Origin: Planctomycetota bacterium
Lineage (GTDB): Bacteria > Planctomycetota > Brocadiia > CAIUPP01
Assembly (NCBI GenBank): GCA_022705425.1
Contig: JAKJEM010000020.1
Coordinates: 9,989 to 50,776, forward strand
Length of the DNA stretch: 40,788 nt
Direction of reading: 5' to 3'
Positions 8,739 through 16,309 of this stretch are shown here, piece after piece. The position numbers were made by a program, and so were the translations under genes. Within the stretch, counting starts at the first letter, position 1; every line of letters begins with the position of its first letter. The notes beneath the pieces were generated by a model. The model did not search any database. It worked only from the letters and a program-made list of their open reading frames with translations, and was not told where the DNA came from.

Positions 8739-10196
8739 GTGAGCGGCAGACCCAACGTGTTGATGATCTGCGCCGATCACTGGCCCGACCTCTGCACGCG
8801 ACCGGGCGGGCACCCTGTGGCCATGACCCCCACGCTGTCGCAACTCGCGCGCAGCGGCACGCGCTTCAGCCGCGCCTACTCGACGTGCCCTTCATGCATT
8901 CCCGCCCGCAAGAGCCTGATGACCGGCCTTACCGCGCGCGCTCACGGCGACCGAGTCTATACCGACGGCGTTGAGTGGCCCAGGGTCAAGACCCTTGCCG
9001 AGTGCTTCCATGACGCCGGCTACCAGAGCTATGCCGTCGGCAAACTCCACGTCTGGCCGCAGCGGGACCGGCTCGGCTTCGACGACGTGCTGCTCGAAGA
9101 GCAGGGCCGACACCAGCACCGTGCCGTTCCCGACGGCGCCGCCGACGACTGGGAGCTCTACCTGCAGGAGCGCGGCTGGGCCGGGCAGGAGTACGCCGGA
9201 GGGATGAGCCACAACGACTTCGTCGCGCGCCCGTGGCATCTGCCGGAGGAGGCGCACCCGATCAACTGGGCGGTGCGCGAGATGTGCCGCGCCATCCGCC
9301 GGCGCGACCCCCGCCGTCCGGGTTTCTGGTACCTGTCGTTCTCGGCGCCCCATCCGCCGCTGACGCCCCTGCAGTCCTACCTGGACCTTTATCGCGACGT
9401 GGAGACGGACGCGCCCGTGATCGGCGACTGGGCTCGCCGCTTCGACGACTTGCCGCCCTATCTCAAGGAGCGCGCCTGGCCCAGCGCCCTCAACGGCGCC
9501 ACGCCTGCCGAGATCGCTCTCGCCCGCCGCGCCTTCTACGCCACCCTGACGCACCTTGACCACCAGATCCGCGTCGTCATCGGCTACCTGCGCGAGGCCG
9601 CCCTCCTCGACAACACGATCCTCGTCTTCACCTCCGACCACGGCCATATGCTCGGTGAACACGGTCTCTGGTGCATGACACCCCTCTATGAGATGTCGGC
9701 GCGAATCCCCCTGTTCATCCTTCCCGTCCGGGGCGATGCGCGCCTGCCCGCCGGTCGAGTGGACGACCGCTTCGCCGAGTTCGGCGACATCATGCCCACG
9801 CTGCTCGATCTCGCCGGCATCCCCATCCCGTCGCACGTCAACCAACGTTCCCTCGTCAGCGGCGCGCGCCGCGAGCACCTCTACGGCGAACACGGCGAGG
9901 GCCCGCGCGCCCAGCGCATGATCCGGCGCGGACGCTACAAGCTGCTCTACTACCCCGCGGGGAACGTCACGCAGCTTTTCGATATCGAGTCCGATCCCCG
10001 CGAGCGGACGAACCTTGTCTCCGACCCGGCGTTCAGGGGCGAAGTGGAGGCCCTGACGGCCCTGCTGGTCGAGAACGCCTACGGCAACGACGTGGAGTGG
10101 ATACGTGAAGGACGGCCTGTCGGGCTGCCGACGCCGCCCTTCGTCGGGGGAGATATCCGGGGGTTGAGCGGCCAGCGCGGGTTGCGGTTCATGTAG
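8739..10196 (+). CDS. Family S1 sulfatase (Cys-type)
   Basis: This 485-residue alkaline-phosphatase-fold sulfatase starts at GTG 8739, 8 bases after GGAAAGGAG. The core signature is CIPARKSLMTG: C53-x-P-x-R57, where C53 would be oxidised to formylglycine by a maturase not seen in this window. Other landmarks are the metal-site start NVLMICADHWPD (D13-H14 where many relatives have Asp-Asp or Asp-Gln), VGKLHVWP (Lys/His of the sulfate pocket) and SDHG at about 299-302. The C-terminal subdomain carries RGRYKLLYYP and LFDIESDPRERTNL, typical of S1 enzymes. No signal peptide is visible, so it may act in the cytoplasm on imported oligosaccharides. It sits downstream of two GH123-like genes on the same strand, suggesting that the target glycan is sulfated. 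Family call strong; substrate unknown. Confidence 0.93.
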   Translation: MSGRPNVLMICADHWPDLCTRPGGHPVAMTPTLSQLARSGTRFSRAYSTCPSCIPARKSLMTGLTARAHGDRVYTDGVEWPRVKTLAECFHDAGYQSYAVGKLHVWPQRDRLGFDDVLLEEQGRHQHRAVPDGAADDWELYLQERGWAGQEYAGGMSHNDFVARPWHLPEEAHPINWAVREMCRAIRRRDPRRPGFWYLSFSAPHPPLTPLQSYLDLYRDVETDAPVIGDWARRFDDLPPYLKERAWPSALNGATPAEIALARRAFYATLTHLDHQIRVVIGYLREAALLDNTILVFTSDHGHMLGEHGLWCMTPLYEMSARIPLFILPVRGDARLPAGRVDDRFAEFGDIMPTLLDLAGIPIPSHVNQRSLVSGARREHLYGEHGEGPRAQRMIRRGRYKLLYYPAGNVTQLFDIESDPRERTNLVSDPAFRGEVEALTALLVENAYGNDVEWIREGRPVGLPTPPFVGGDIRGLSGQRGLRFM

Positions 10197-10224
10197 GGAC
10201 GACAGGCGGCGGACGGCAGGCGGG
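10197..10224 (+). repeat. Heptanucleotide tandem repeat, site 1 (RGACGRC type)
   Basis: Starting at the base after the sulfatase stop are four phased heptamers: GGACGAC, AGGCGGC, GGACGGC, AGGCGGG. First bases alternate G/A, suggesting a 14-base higher unit. The block overlaps the perfect 12-base palindrome GCGGGCGCCCGC (10220-10231). It fills most of the gap between two convergent genes; there is no T-run that would make a normal terminator. Confidence 0.7.
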
Positions 10225-10251
10225 CGCCCGCGCTGCGGCGGCTTTTCGGGT

Positions 10252-11508
10252 CTACTTGAGCACCGTGTCGAAGACGCGCATGAAGTTGTGGCCCATCGCC
10301 CCTCGGACCTCCTCCGGGGCGAAGCCTGCCTCCAGGAGCGCGCGCGTCAGGTTCGGTGTCTTGTCCGCCTCCTCCAGCCCGAGGTGCCCCTGCCACGTGA
10401 ACTCGTAGTCCGGGCCGTACCCGACGACATCGGCCCCGAAGCGCTCCCGCAGATAGGTCATGTGGGCGACGACGTTCCGCAGCGAACTCTTGAACGGGTA
10501 CCCCTGCATCGCCGCGAGTTCACGCTCCTCCCAGTGGCCCCATTCGGAGTAGCGCAGACGGACGTAGTCGCGGATGTCTCGCGCCCGGGCGGCGAGTTCC
10601 GCTTCGCGGGCGCGCCGTCGTTCGGCCAGGAGGCGGTGTCTGCGGGCGTTCTCCGACGCCTGACGGGCCGTCTCCTCGGACAAGTCCGGGCCCAGGCACA
10701 CGCCAATGCCGTACACCCCGCCGTGCGTGGCCACGCGCGCGATCCGCGCGTCGTCGAAGTTCCGTTCGCACGCGTACAGCGCCCCGCAGCCGCCGTGGCT
10801 GTAAACGAAGGGCGTTCTCTCCAGCCGCGAGGTCACGTCGTCGAAACCCTCCGGCAGCAGGTGCGCCGTGTCCACGATGATCCCCAGCCGCTTCATCTCC
10901 TCGATCGTCCGAACGCCGTGCGCGTTCAGGTGTCCGCCGTGATAGACCCGCGCCTGCGGACGGTCGTACTGCACCGTGTCCCCGTGCGGCGCCTCCTCCG
11001 GCCAATCCTGGAAGCCGCAGTGGATCATCCGTACGCCGAGGTCGTAGTACTCGCGCAGGATGCCGAGGTCGTTGAGATGGTTGACGCCGGAGAGGTGCAG
11101 GAGCACGGCGACGGCCCCGTCGGCGTTGATGCGGCGGATGTCCGCTGCGCTGCGGGCGATGCGCAGACGGTGGTCCGTGAGCGCGGGGAGGCGGTGCATG
11201 GCCTGCAACTGCCCTTGGATGAAGCGCACCTTGGCCCGTCCGCCGAGGCCTTCGCCGGAGGGCTTCCACCACGGGATGCCGGGCGACCAGACGATCACTC
11301 TGACCCCGCCCAGGAGGAGGCGCTCGACGGGGGTGGCGCACAAGGGGGAGTGGCCGAGGATCGGCGCGGGGTCGAACCCGTCGGGTGTGATGCGGAAGGG
11401 GATGTTGTTGTAGCCGAGGACGACGGTCGTTCCCCCGTGGAGTTCGCGCGCCTCGATCTCCCGCGCGCGCTCCTGCGCCGACATCTGCCGGTATCGCTCC
11501 GCGTCCAT
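10252..11508 (-). CDS. Peptidase M19 (membrane/renal dipeptidase)-like protein, divergent metal site
   Basis: ATG 11508 is chosen (418 residues) because GGGAGAAGGG precedes it and the longer frame adds a low-complexity Arg/Pro leader. The M19 fold is recognisable: a YYDLGVRMIHCGF strand, VDTAHLLPEGFDDV (H216), YSHGGCGALYACERNFDD (H238 and the conserved Arg-Asn), and HMTYLRERFGADVVGYGPDYE (D367). However, the N-terminal motif that is normally Gly-His-Asn-Asp is GYNN here (Y33, N35), so both metal ligands of that motif are gone, and the bridging Glu position reads LHLSGVNHL. A normal binuclear zinc dipeptidase seems unlikely. There is no signal peptide. It is the last gene of the minus-strand operon, 58 bases after a DUF4838 gene, and may act on an amide or amino-sugar conjugate (inference). 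Confidence 0.82.
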   Translation of the reverse strand: MDAERYRQMSAQERAREIEARELHGGTTVVLGYNNIPFRITPDGFDPAPILGHSPLCATPVERLLLGGVRVIVWSPGIPWWKPSGEGLGGRAKVRFIQGQLQAMHRLPALTDHRLRIARSAADIRRINADGAVAVLLHLSGVNHLNDLGILREYYDLGVRMIHCGFQDWPEEAPHGDTVQYDRPQARVYHGGHLNAHGVRTIEEMKRLGIIVDTAHLLPEGFDDVTSRLERTPFVYSHGGCGALYACERNFDDARIARVATHGGVYGIGVCLGPDLSEETARQASENARRHRLLAERRRAREAELAARARDIRDYVRLRYSEWGHWEERELAAMQGYPFKSSLRNVVAHMTYLRERFGADVVGYGPDYEFTWQGHLGLEEADKTPNLTRALLEAGFAPEEVRGAMGHNFMRVFDTVLK

Positions 11509-11566
11509 TCCCTTCTCCCGGCGCGGGGATGCCGCGCCTGTCAAGAACTGCAAACGGCGGGGGGCA

Positions 11567-13633
11567 TCACTTGGGCGCCTTGGTGTCCGCCTCCGCTTCG
11601 GCCCTGGCAAGCTCCTCGGTGACGATGCGATGCCAGGGACGGATGCCGGTCTGGATCGTGTATTCGTAGAGCCCGCGTGAGACGGCCGGCAGGTCGGCGT
11701 TCTCGTTGAGGATGCGCACGCGCCGGTCGCCGAGTTCCCTGGCGCGGCGGAGGAGGCGCAGCTTTTCCTCGGCGGTCAGCGTCACACGCGGCTGGCGCGA
11801 CCAGTATTCCCGGACCTCCGGGATCATGTCGTTGCCCGGCAGCTTGTAGTGGACGGCCTCCGCCGCGTCGCCTTCGGGGCCGAAGTTCCACAGCGGCACG
11901 CCGGCGCGGCCGAGGCGGCGGTAGACTTCGAGCAGTTCGAGCATCGTCGCGGTGTACTCGTACCCCACCTCGACGACCTTCAGGCGTTCCTCGAACTCGG
12001 GCTGTCCCGCTACGGCGCGGCGCGCGACAGCCAGGTGTTCCCCCGCCCGCGCCACCTCGGCGGCGGGGAAGATTTCCGGCCAGGCGTTCAGCAGCGGACG
12101 ATAGCCGTAGCTCGGGATTCGGTCGCGGTGACGGTGGAGGCAGTCCTCGAAGGTCTCATAGTACCGCCGCACGGCGTCGCGCGCGGGGCCGAAGGCCGCG
12201 TAGAAGCGGTCGAGGATCGGCGCGGGGTCCGCGTGGGGCCGCCACATCAGGTGGGCGGCGAGGTAGTAGTTCGGTCCCTGGGTGCCGTAGTTCTTGCCCG
12301 TTTCGCCGTACATGGCCACGAGCCCACGGTCGTGAAGGTAGGGCATGGCCTGGGCGATCTCGCGCGTGAACAGGTAGGGCAGATCCAGCCAGTAGTGCAT
12401 CCCCCAGTATTCGCGCCCGACGATGCGGATGCCCTTGGCCTTCCACGCCTCGACCTGGCGGTACGTCTCGTCGCGCGATTCGGGCTTGACGAAGTAGGCC
12501 GTGCTGAAGGTGAAGGAGACGTAGAGGTTGTCGGAGAGGCGCTCGATCTGCGTCGGCGGTTCGCGGTAGGCCGTGTAGGCGAACATCCCGACGCCGAGGT
12601 CGGGGTCGCGTTTCTTGACCTCGCGCGCGATGTAGTCCGCGTAGTCCCAATGGCGGTTGGAGAGGTTCAGCTTGGCGCCGTAGTCCGTTCCCGGCGGGTC
12701 CAGCGCGCGGCAGTGTTCACACTCGCAGAAGCCGTAGCCGTCGGAGGGGGAGATGGACACGATGCGGTTGCCCTTCTTCTTCGCGTCGTCGAGGACGCAC
12801 TCGACAATATGGTCGCGCAGGGCCTTGTTCGAGGTACACAGGTGCGGCCCGCGCCGCACGCCGCCCCAGAGCGCCAGCCACTCCGGGTGCGCCGCCACGA
12901 GGTCCTTCTTGCCGAGGACGTACGTTCCCCAGCTATGGCCGAACCAGGCCTGCGTCACCCAGCTCAGGCGCATCCGCTTGAGCCACGGCCCCGTCGCGGC
13001 GCTCATCTCGGCGCTGTTCTCCTGGCGCTGGTACCCGACGATGAAGGCGCGGATGATGAAGTCCGGGGCCTCCGTGCGGTCGAGGGCGGACAGGGTGAGG
13101 CCGTCGCGCGCGGGGACGTGCTCCCCGGTGCGGCCCGGCCAGATCCAGGTGACGCCGAGATTGTTTTCGATGAAGTCATACACGCCGAAGAGGGTGCCGG
13201 TGCGCGTGCGGGAGGAGAAGGGGGGACCGGCGTCGTCGTCGCCGAAGATGACGAGCTTCCCGGCGTGGGTCTTGATTGCGTAGGACTCCTGCTTGAGCGG
13301 CTCGCGGCGCAGGCCGGCGGCGCGGAGGAAGTCGGTGGCGCCGACATAGGCATCCGCCGCGTCCGGCGCAGGCAGTTCGGTCTCGGACACGGCGCGCGCG
13401 TCGAGCTTGGCCGCGCGCGAGAGGTACAGCGCCAGTTCGGCGGCGGCGGTCTTTTCCACCGGCAGCGGCTTGGCCGGGTGCGCCACCAGCCAGCGCTCGC
13501 CGGCGGCCTTGCGGATTGCGGGCGGCGTCTCGCTTTTCGGCATGGTCTGTCCTCCGGCGTGAGGGGGGAAGAGGGCCGCGCCGAAGAGCGCGAGGCCCCA
13601 GGATAGGGCCAAAGGAGGGGCGGTTCGGGGCAT
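11567..13633 (-). CDS. Secreted DUF4838 protein 1
   Basis: This 688-residue protein starts at ATG 13633 with AAGGAG 8 bases upstream, only a few bases after the preceding gene's TAA, so translation is probably coupled. A signal peptide is present (MPRTAPPLALSWGLALFGAA, cleavage near AGGQ). Residues about 45-170 form a GH67N/GH20b-like domain (ESYAIKTHAGKLVIFGDDDA, then LFGVYDFIENNLGVTWIWPG). The DUF4838 barrel follows, with HPEWLALWGGVRRG, SISPSDGYGFCECEHC (C303, C305, C308, a possible metal-binding cluster), a GREYWGMHYWLDLPYL strand, and an alpha-helical tail. DUF4838 proteins are relatives of glycosidases (GH20/GH67-like) without a known substrate. Family call strong; glycan cleavage is inferred from fold and neighbourhood. 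Confidence 0.9.
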   Translation of the reverse strand: MPRTAPPLALSWGLALFGAALFPPHAGGQTMPKSETPPAIRKAAGERWLVAHPAKPLPVEKTAAAELALYLSRAAKLDARAVSETELPAPDAADAYVGATDFLRAAGLRREPLKQESYAIKTHAGKLVIFGDDDAGPPFSSRTRTGTLFGVYDFIENNLGVTWIWPGRTGEHVPARDGLTLSALDRTEAPDFIIRAFIVGYQRQENSAEMSAATGPWLKRMRLSWVTQAWFGHSWGTYVLGKKDLVAAHPEWLALWGGVRRGPHLCTSNKALRDHIVECVLDDAKKKGNRIVSISPSDGYGFCECEHCRALDPPGTDYGAKLNLSNRHWDYADYIAREVKKRDPDLGVGMFAYTAYREPPTQIERLSDNLYVSFTFSTAYFVKPESRDETYRQVEAWKAKGIRIVGREYWGMHYWLDLPYLFTREIAQAMPYLHDRGLVAMYGETGKNYGTQGPNYYLAAHLMWRPHADPAPILDRFYAAFGPARDAVRRYYETFEDCLHRHRDRIPSYGYRPLLNAWPEIFPAAEVARAGEHLAVARRAVAGQPEFEERLKVVEVGYEYTATMLELLEVYRRLGRAGVPLWNFGPEGDAAEAVHYKLPGNDMIPEVREYWSRQPRVTLTAEEKLRLLRRARELGDRRVRILNENADLPAVSRGLYEYTIQTGIRPWHRIVTEELARAEAEADTKAPK

Positions 13634-13637
13634 GGCG

Positions 13638-15674
13638 TTATTCTCCTTGGGGACGTGCCGGCGCCGACGCCGCGCCCTGAAGCGCGCTCTTCGTCAATGC
13701 CGTGGGTTTCTCGATTCCGAGTTCCTTCTTTACGCGCGCGTGCCATTGGCGCAGGTTGTTGTCATTGGCGAAGGCATAGAGCCCTTCGTCCATAGCTGCC
13801 CAGTCGCGGTGCAGCAGGAGCATCCGCTCGCGTGTTTCGCCCAGGTCGAAGGCGCGGCGCAGCAGGGCCTGTCTTCGGGCAGGGTCGTTCAGCGTGTTCT
13901 CGGCCTCGCGCCGGAAGGCGTCCAGCGGCACGCCCAGTTCCGTCAGCAGGCGGTAGCAGTCGAGTAGTTCGAGTACGGCGCGCGTGTAGTCCTGGCCGAA
14001 CCGGTGGAAGGCGACGCGGTCGGCGTACTCGCCGGGCGGGACCTTCTTCTCGGCGGCGGCCAGGTGGCCTTCCGCCTCGTCCACGGCTTCCGGGGGCAGG
14101 ATGACGTGCCAGGAGTTGATGAGGTTGGCGTAGGCGATTCCGGCGGTGGGGACGATACGACGGCGCTTCTCCCATCGGCGGTTGAGTGACTGGTTGTATG
14201 CCTCGAAGAAAGCCTTCATTTCCGTCGCCACGGGGCCGTAGGCCGCCGTCCAGAACTCCTCCATGACGCGGTGGGGGTCCTGGTCGGGATTCCACATCAT
14301 CCGCACGGCGGCCCAGTGGTTGGGCGCCTGCGTGGCGAAGGACTTGCTCCCCTCGCCGTAGGCGGCGATGAAGCCCAGGCGGGCCGCTTCGGCCAGGTTC
14401 GCGGCGATCTGGTCGTACTGGAGGAAGGGGAGGTCGAGGTAGTAGTGATTCCCCCACCCCTCGCGGACGACCATCCGCGCGCCGAGCGCCTGCCATCCGG
14501 CCACGCTGTCCTTCCAGACCTGGTAGGCCTCCGGGTCGCGGAAGGAGGCGGCCTGGTACACGAAGGAGAGGTAGAGGTTCGGCTCCAGCCGCGCGATGCG
14601 GACCGGGGGCTTGTTGTAGAAGGTGTAGGCGAACATGCCGCAGCCCTTGTCGGGGTTCTGTTCGCGGACGCGCCGCGCCACTTCATTGGCGTAGGTGAAG
14701 ATGCGGTCGCTCAGTTGGGGCGACTTGCCGTCGTAGGCCAGCAGCCCCGGCACGTCCAGCGAGGTGCAGGAGGGCAGGTTCAGCCGTTTGTGCGTTTCGG
14801 ACTTCGTCTCCTCTGTGCACTGGCAGAAGCCGCCGCCGTCGCTCGGCGAGATGTGCATGATGTCCTGCTTGCCCTTCAGGACGTGCTCGACCATGCGCGC
14901 GATGACCTCGGGGTGGGTGGTGCACATCTGGGGTCCGCGGCGCTTGCCGTTCACCAGCGCGAACCACTCCGGGTGCTCCTCGAAGGTCTTGTTCGTCCGA
15001 AGGTTGAAGGCGTCATACCAGCTGTGGCCGAAGACGGCGGAGCGTGTCCAGCCCAGTCGCGCGCGGCGCGCCCACTTCGCCGCTGCCTCGTTGAACTCCT
15101 TGACGTGGTAGGTCGAGGGATACCCCAGTTGAATGGAGCGGATCATGAAGCGCGGGGTGGCGCGCGCGTCGAACTCCGGGATCATGCCCCCCGGTGCGGA
15201 GGGGACGCGCTCACCGAAGGGGCCGGGCCAGAGCCACTTGACGCCGAGGTGGTCGTCGAGCAGGGTGTAAACGGCCAGCATCGTGCCGGCAGGCATGGAG
15301 ATTCTCCACGCCGGGCCGTTGCCGTCATGGCCGGCCAGAATGAGTCCGGACGGGACGGTCTTGAGCAGCCATTCCTCGTGCTTCCAGGGGCCGAGTTCGA
15401 GCTTGAGGGCCTCGCGCGCGGCCGCGTCGCCGACAAAGAAGCTCAGTCCCGGCGCAGCGGGGTCGTAGCGGTCGGCTGTTACGACTTCGATCGTCGTCCC
15501 CGCGACACGCCCGGCATAGTCCGCCAGTTCCGCTGCGGCGGCGCGTTGCGCTTCGACGGCCTGGCCGCCCACGACGACGCGGCGGAAGTCCGCAAGCCTC
15601 TGGCCGGCATCGGACGAGGCCGCGACGGCCAGAAGTGCGGTCGCGGAGGCCAGAACCCATGTGCTTCGTGCCAT
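13638..15674 (-). CDS. Secreted DUF4838 protein 2
   Basis: ATG 15674 is chosen (678 residues): it has AAGGAAAGG upstream and opens a clean signal peptide (MARSTWVLASATALLAVAAS, cleavage near SDAG), while the longer frame to 15806 would run into the neighbouring gene's coding end. Layout matches DUF4838 protein 1: a GH67N-like domain (VPSGLILAGHDGNGPAW, YTLLDDHLGVKWLWPG), HPEWFALVNGKRRGPQMCT, ISPSDGGGFCQC (C284, C286), MVVREGWGNHYYLDLPFLQY and an alpha-helical tail. The third Cys of the cluster is missing; the next Cys lies about 15 residues later, in LPSCTSLD. It sits between the frameshifted GH123-like gene and DUF4838 protein 1 in the operon. The two DUF4838 proteins probably attack different linkages of the same polymer (inference). 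Confidence 0.9.
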   Translation of the reverse strand: MARSTWVLASATALLAVAASSDAGQRLADFRRVVVGGQAVEAQRAAAAELADYAGRVAGTTIEVVTADRYDPAAPGLSFFVGDAAAREALKLELGPWKHEEWLLKTVPSGLILAGHDGNGPAWRISMPAGTMLAVYTLLDDHLGVKWLWPGPFGERVPSAPGGMIPEFDARATPRFMIRSIQLGYPSTYHVKEFNEAAAKWARRARLGWTRSAVFGHSWYDAFNLRTNKTFEEHPEWFALVNGKRRGPQMCTTHPEVIARMVEHVLKGKQDIMHISPSDGGGFCQCTEETKSETHKRLNLPSCTSLDVPGLLAYDGKSPQLSDRIFTYANEVARRVREQNPDKGCGMFAYTFYNKPPVRIARLEPNLYLSFVYQAASFRDPEAYQVWKDSVAGWQALGARMVVREGWGNHYYLDLPFLQYDQIAANLAEAARLGFIAAYGEGSKSFATQAPNHWAAVRMMWNPDQDPHRVMEEFWTAAYGPVATEMKAFFEAYNQSLNRRWEKRRRIVPTAGIAYANLINSWHVILPPEAVDEAEGHLAAAEKKVPPGEYADRVAFHRFGQDYTRAVLELLDCYRLLTELGVPLDAFRREAENTLNDPARRQALLRRAFDLGETRERMLLLHRDWAAMDEGLYAFANDNNLRQWHARVKKELGIEKPTALTKSALQGAASAPARPQGE

Positions 15675-15712
15675 CGCGGCCCTTTCCTTCTCGCGGGAAC
15701 CTGAAGAGCGTT

Positions 15713-16309
15713 TCAGCGGACGAACCAGTTCCCCTCTCCGCGCAGGAAGCGCGCGAACATCTCCGCGCCGCGTTGCGTGCCGGCGTCGTCGGGGCCGGCG
15801 ATCCACAGGACCTTCACCCGGCGCGGCTGCGTCAGGTCAAACTCGCGGATGAAGTAGCTGCCCTTGCCGGGGTAGCCGTCGTCGGCGTCATCGAGCCCGG
15901 CGGCCCGGCGGAGCGCGTCGGCGAGGGGGTTCTGCGCGCCGTTGCCGAGGAGGACGGCGACTTCGATGCGTGCGTCGAGTTCGCGCGCGTCCTTCCGGAT
16001 CGGAATACGGACGCCGCCGATCGTCTCCATGCGGGTGGCGAGCGCGTCCGCGTCCGCTCCCGCGCCGTAGAGGGCGGCGACCGGGGTTCCCGCGCGCGCG
16101 AGGGTCACGTCATTCCAGAAGAGGGCGGGCTTCACCGCGCGCAGCGCCTCGGGGCGGATGGAGTCCAGTATTTCCAGCGTCTCGCGCTTGGCGCGGCGGA
16201 AGTCCTCGTTCTTCGCGCGGAAGCGGCGGAAGCGCATCTGCTGCGTCCCGGCGACCTCTTCCCACCGCACCAGGGAGTCCGGGGCGTCACCGAGGACCCC
16301 GGCCAGGCG
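15713..16309 (-). CDS. GH123/DUF4091-like protein C, 3' fragment (C-terminal module)
   Basis: This is the continuation of the 18552 gene after a one-base frameshift. The frame resumes at 16309 with RLAGVLGDAPDSLVRWEEV and runs 199 codons to a TGA at 15713. It encodes the helical end of the DUF4091-like region (RRFRAKNEDFRRAKRETLEI) and the terminal GH20b-like module (GYPGKGSYFIREF, then WIAGPDDAGTQRG and MFARFLRGE). The same module ends the proteins at 2457, 5724 and 27184, which supports joining the two fragments. Confidence 0.8.
   Translation of the reverse strand, partial: RLAGVLGDAPDSLVRWEEVAGTQQMRFRRFRAKNEDFRRAKRETLEILDSIRPEALRAVKPALFWNDVTLARAGTPVAALYGAGADADALATRMETIGGVRIPIRKDARELDARIEVAVLLGNGAQNPLADALRRAAGLDDADDGYPGKGSYFIREFDLTQPRRVKVLWIAGPDDAGTQRGAEMFARFLRGEGNWFVR

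Noticed and set aside
10220..10231. Bidirectional terminator between the convergent sulfatase and M19 genes
   Set aside because: GCGGGCGCCCGC is a perfect palindrome but too short a loop and without T-runs on either side; it is better explained by the repeat block.
10288..11622. 444-codon plus-strand frame opposite the M19 gene
   Set aside because: The minus-strand frame has M19 motifs and a ribosome site; the plus frame is Val/Arg/Glu text without motifs.
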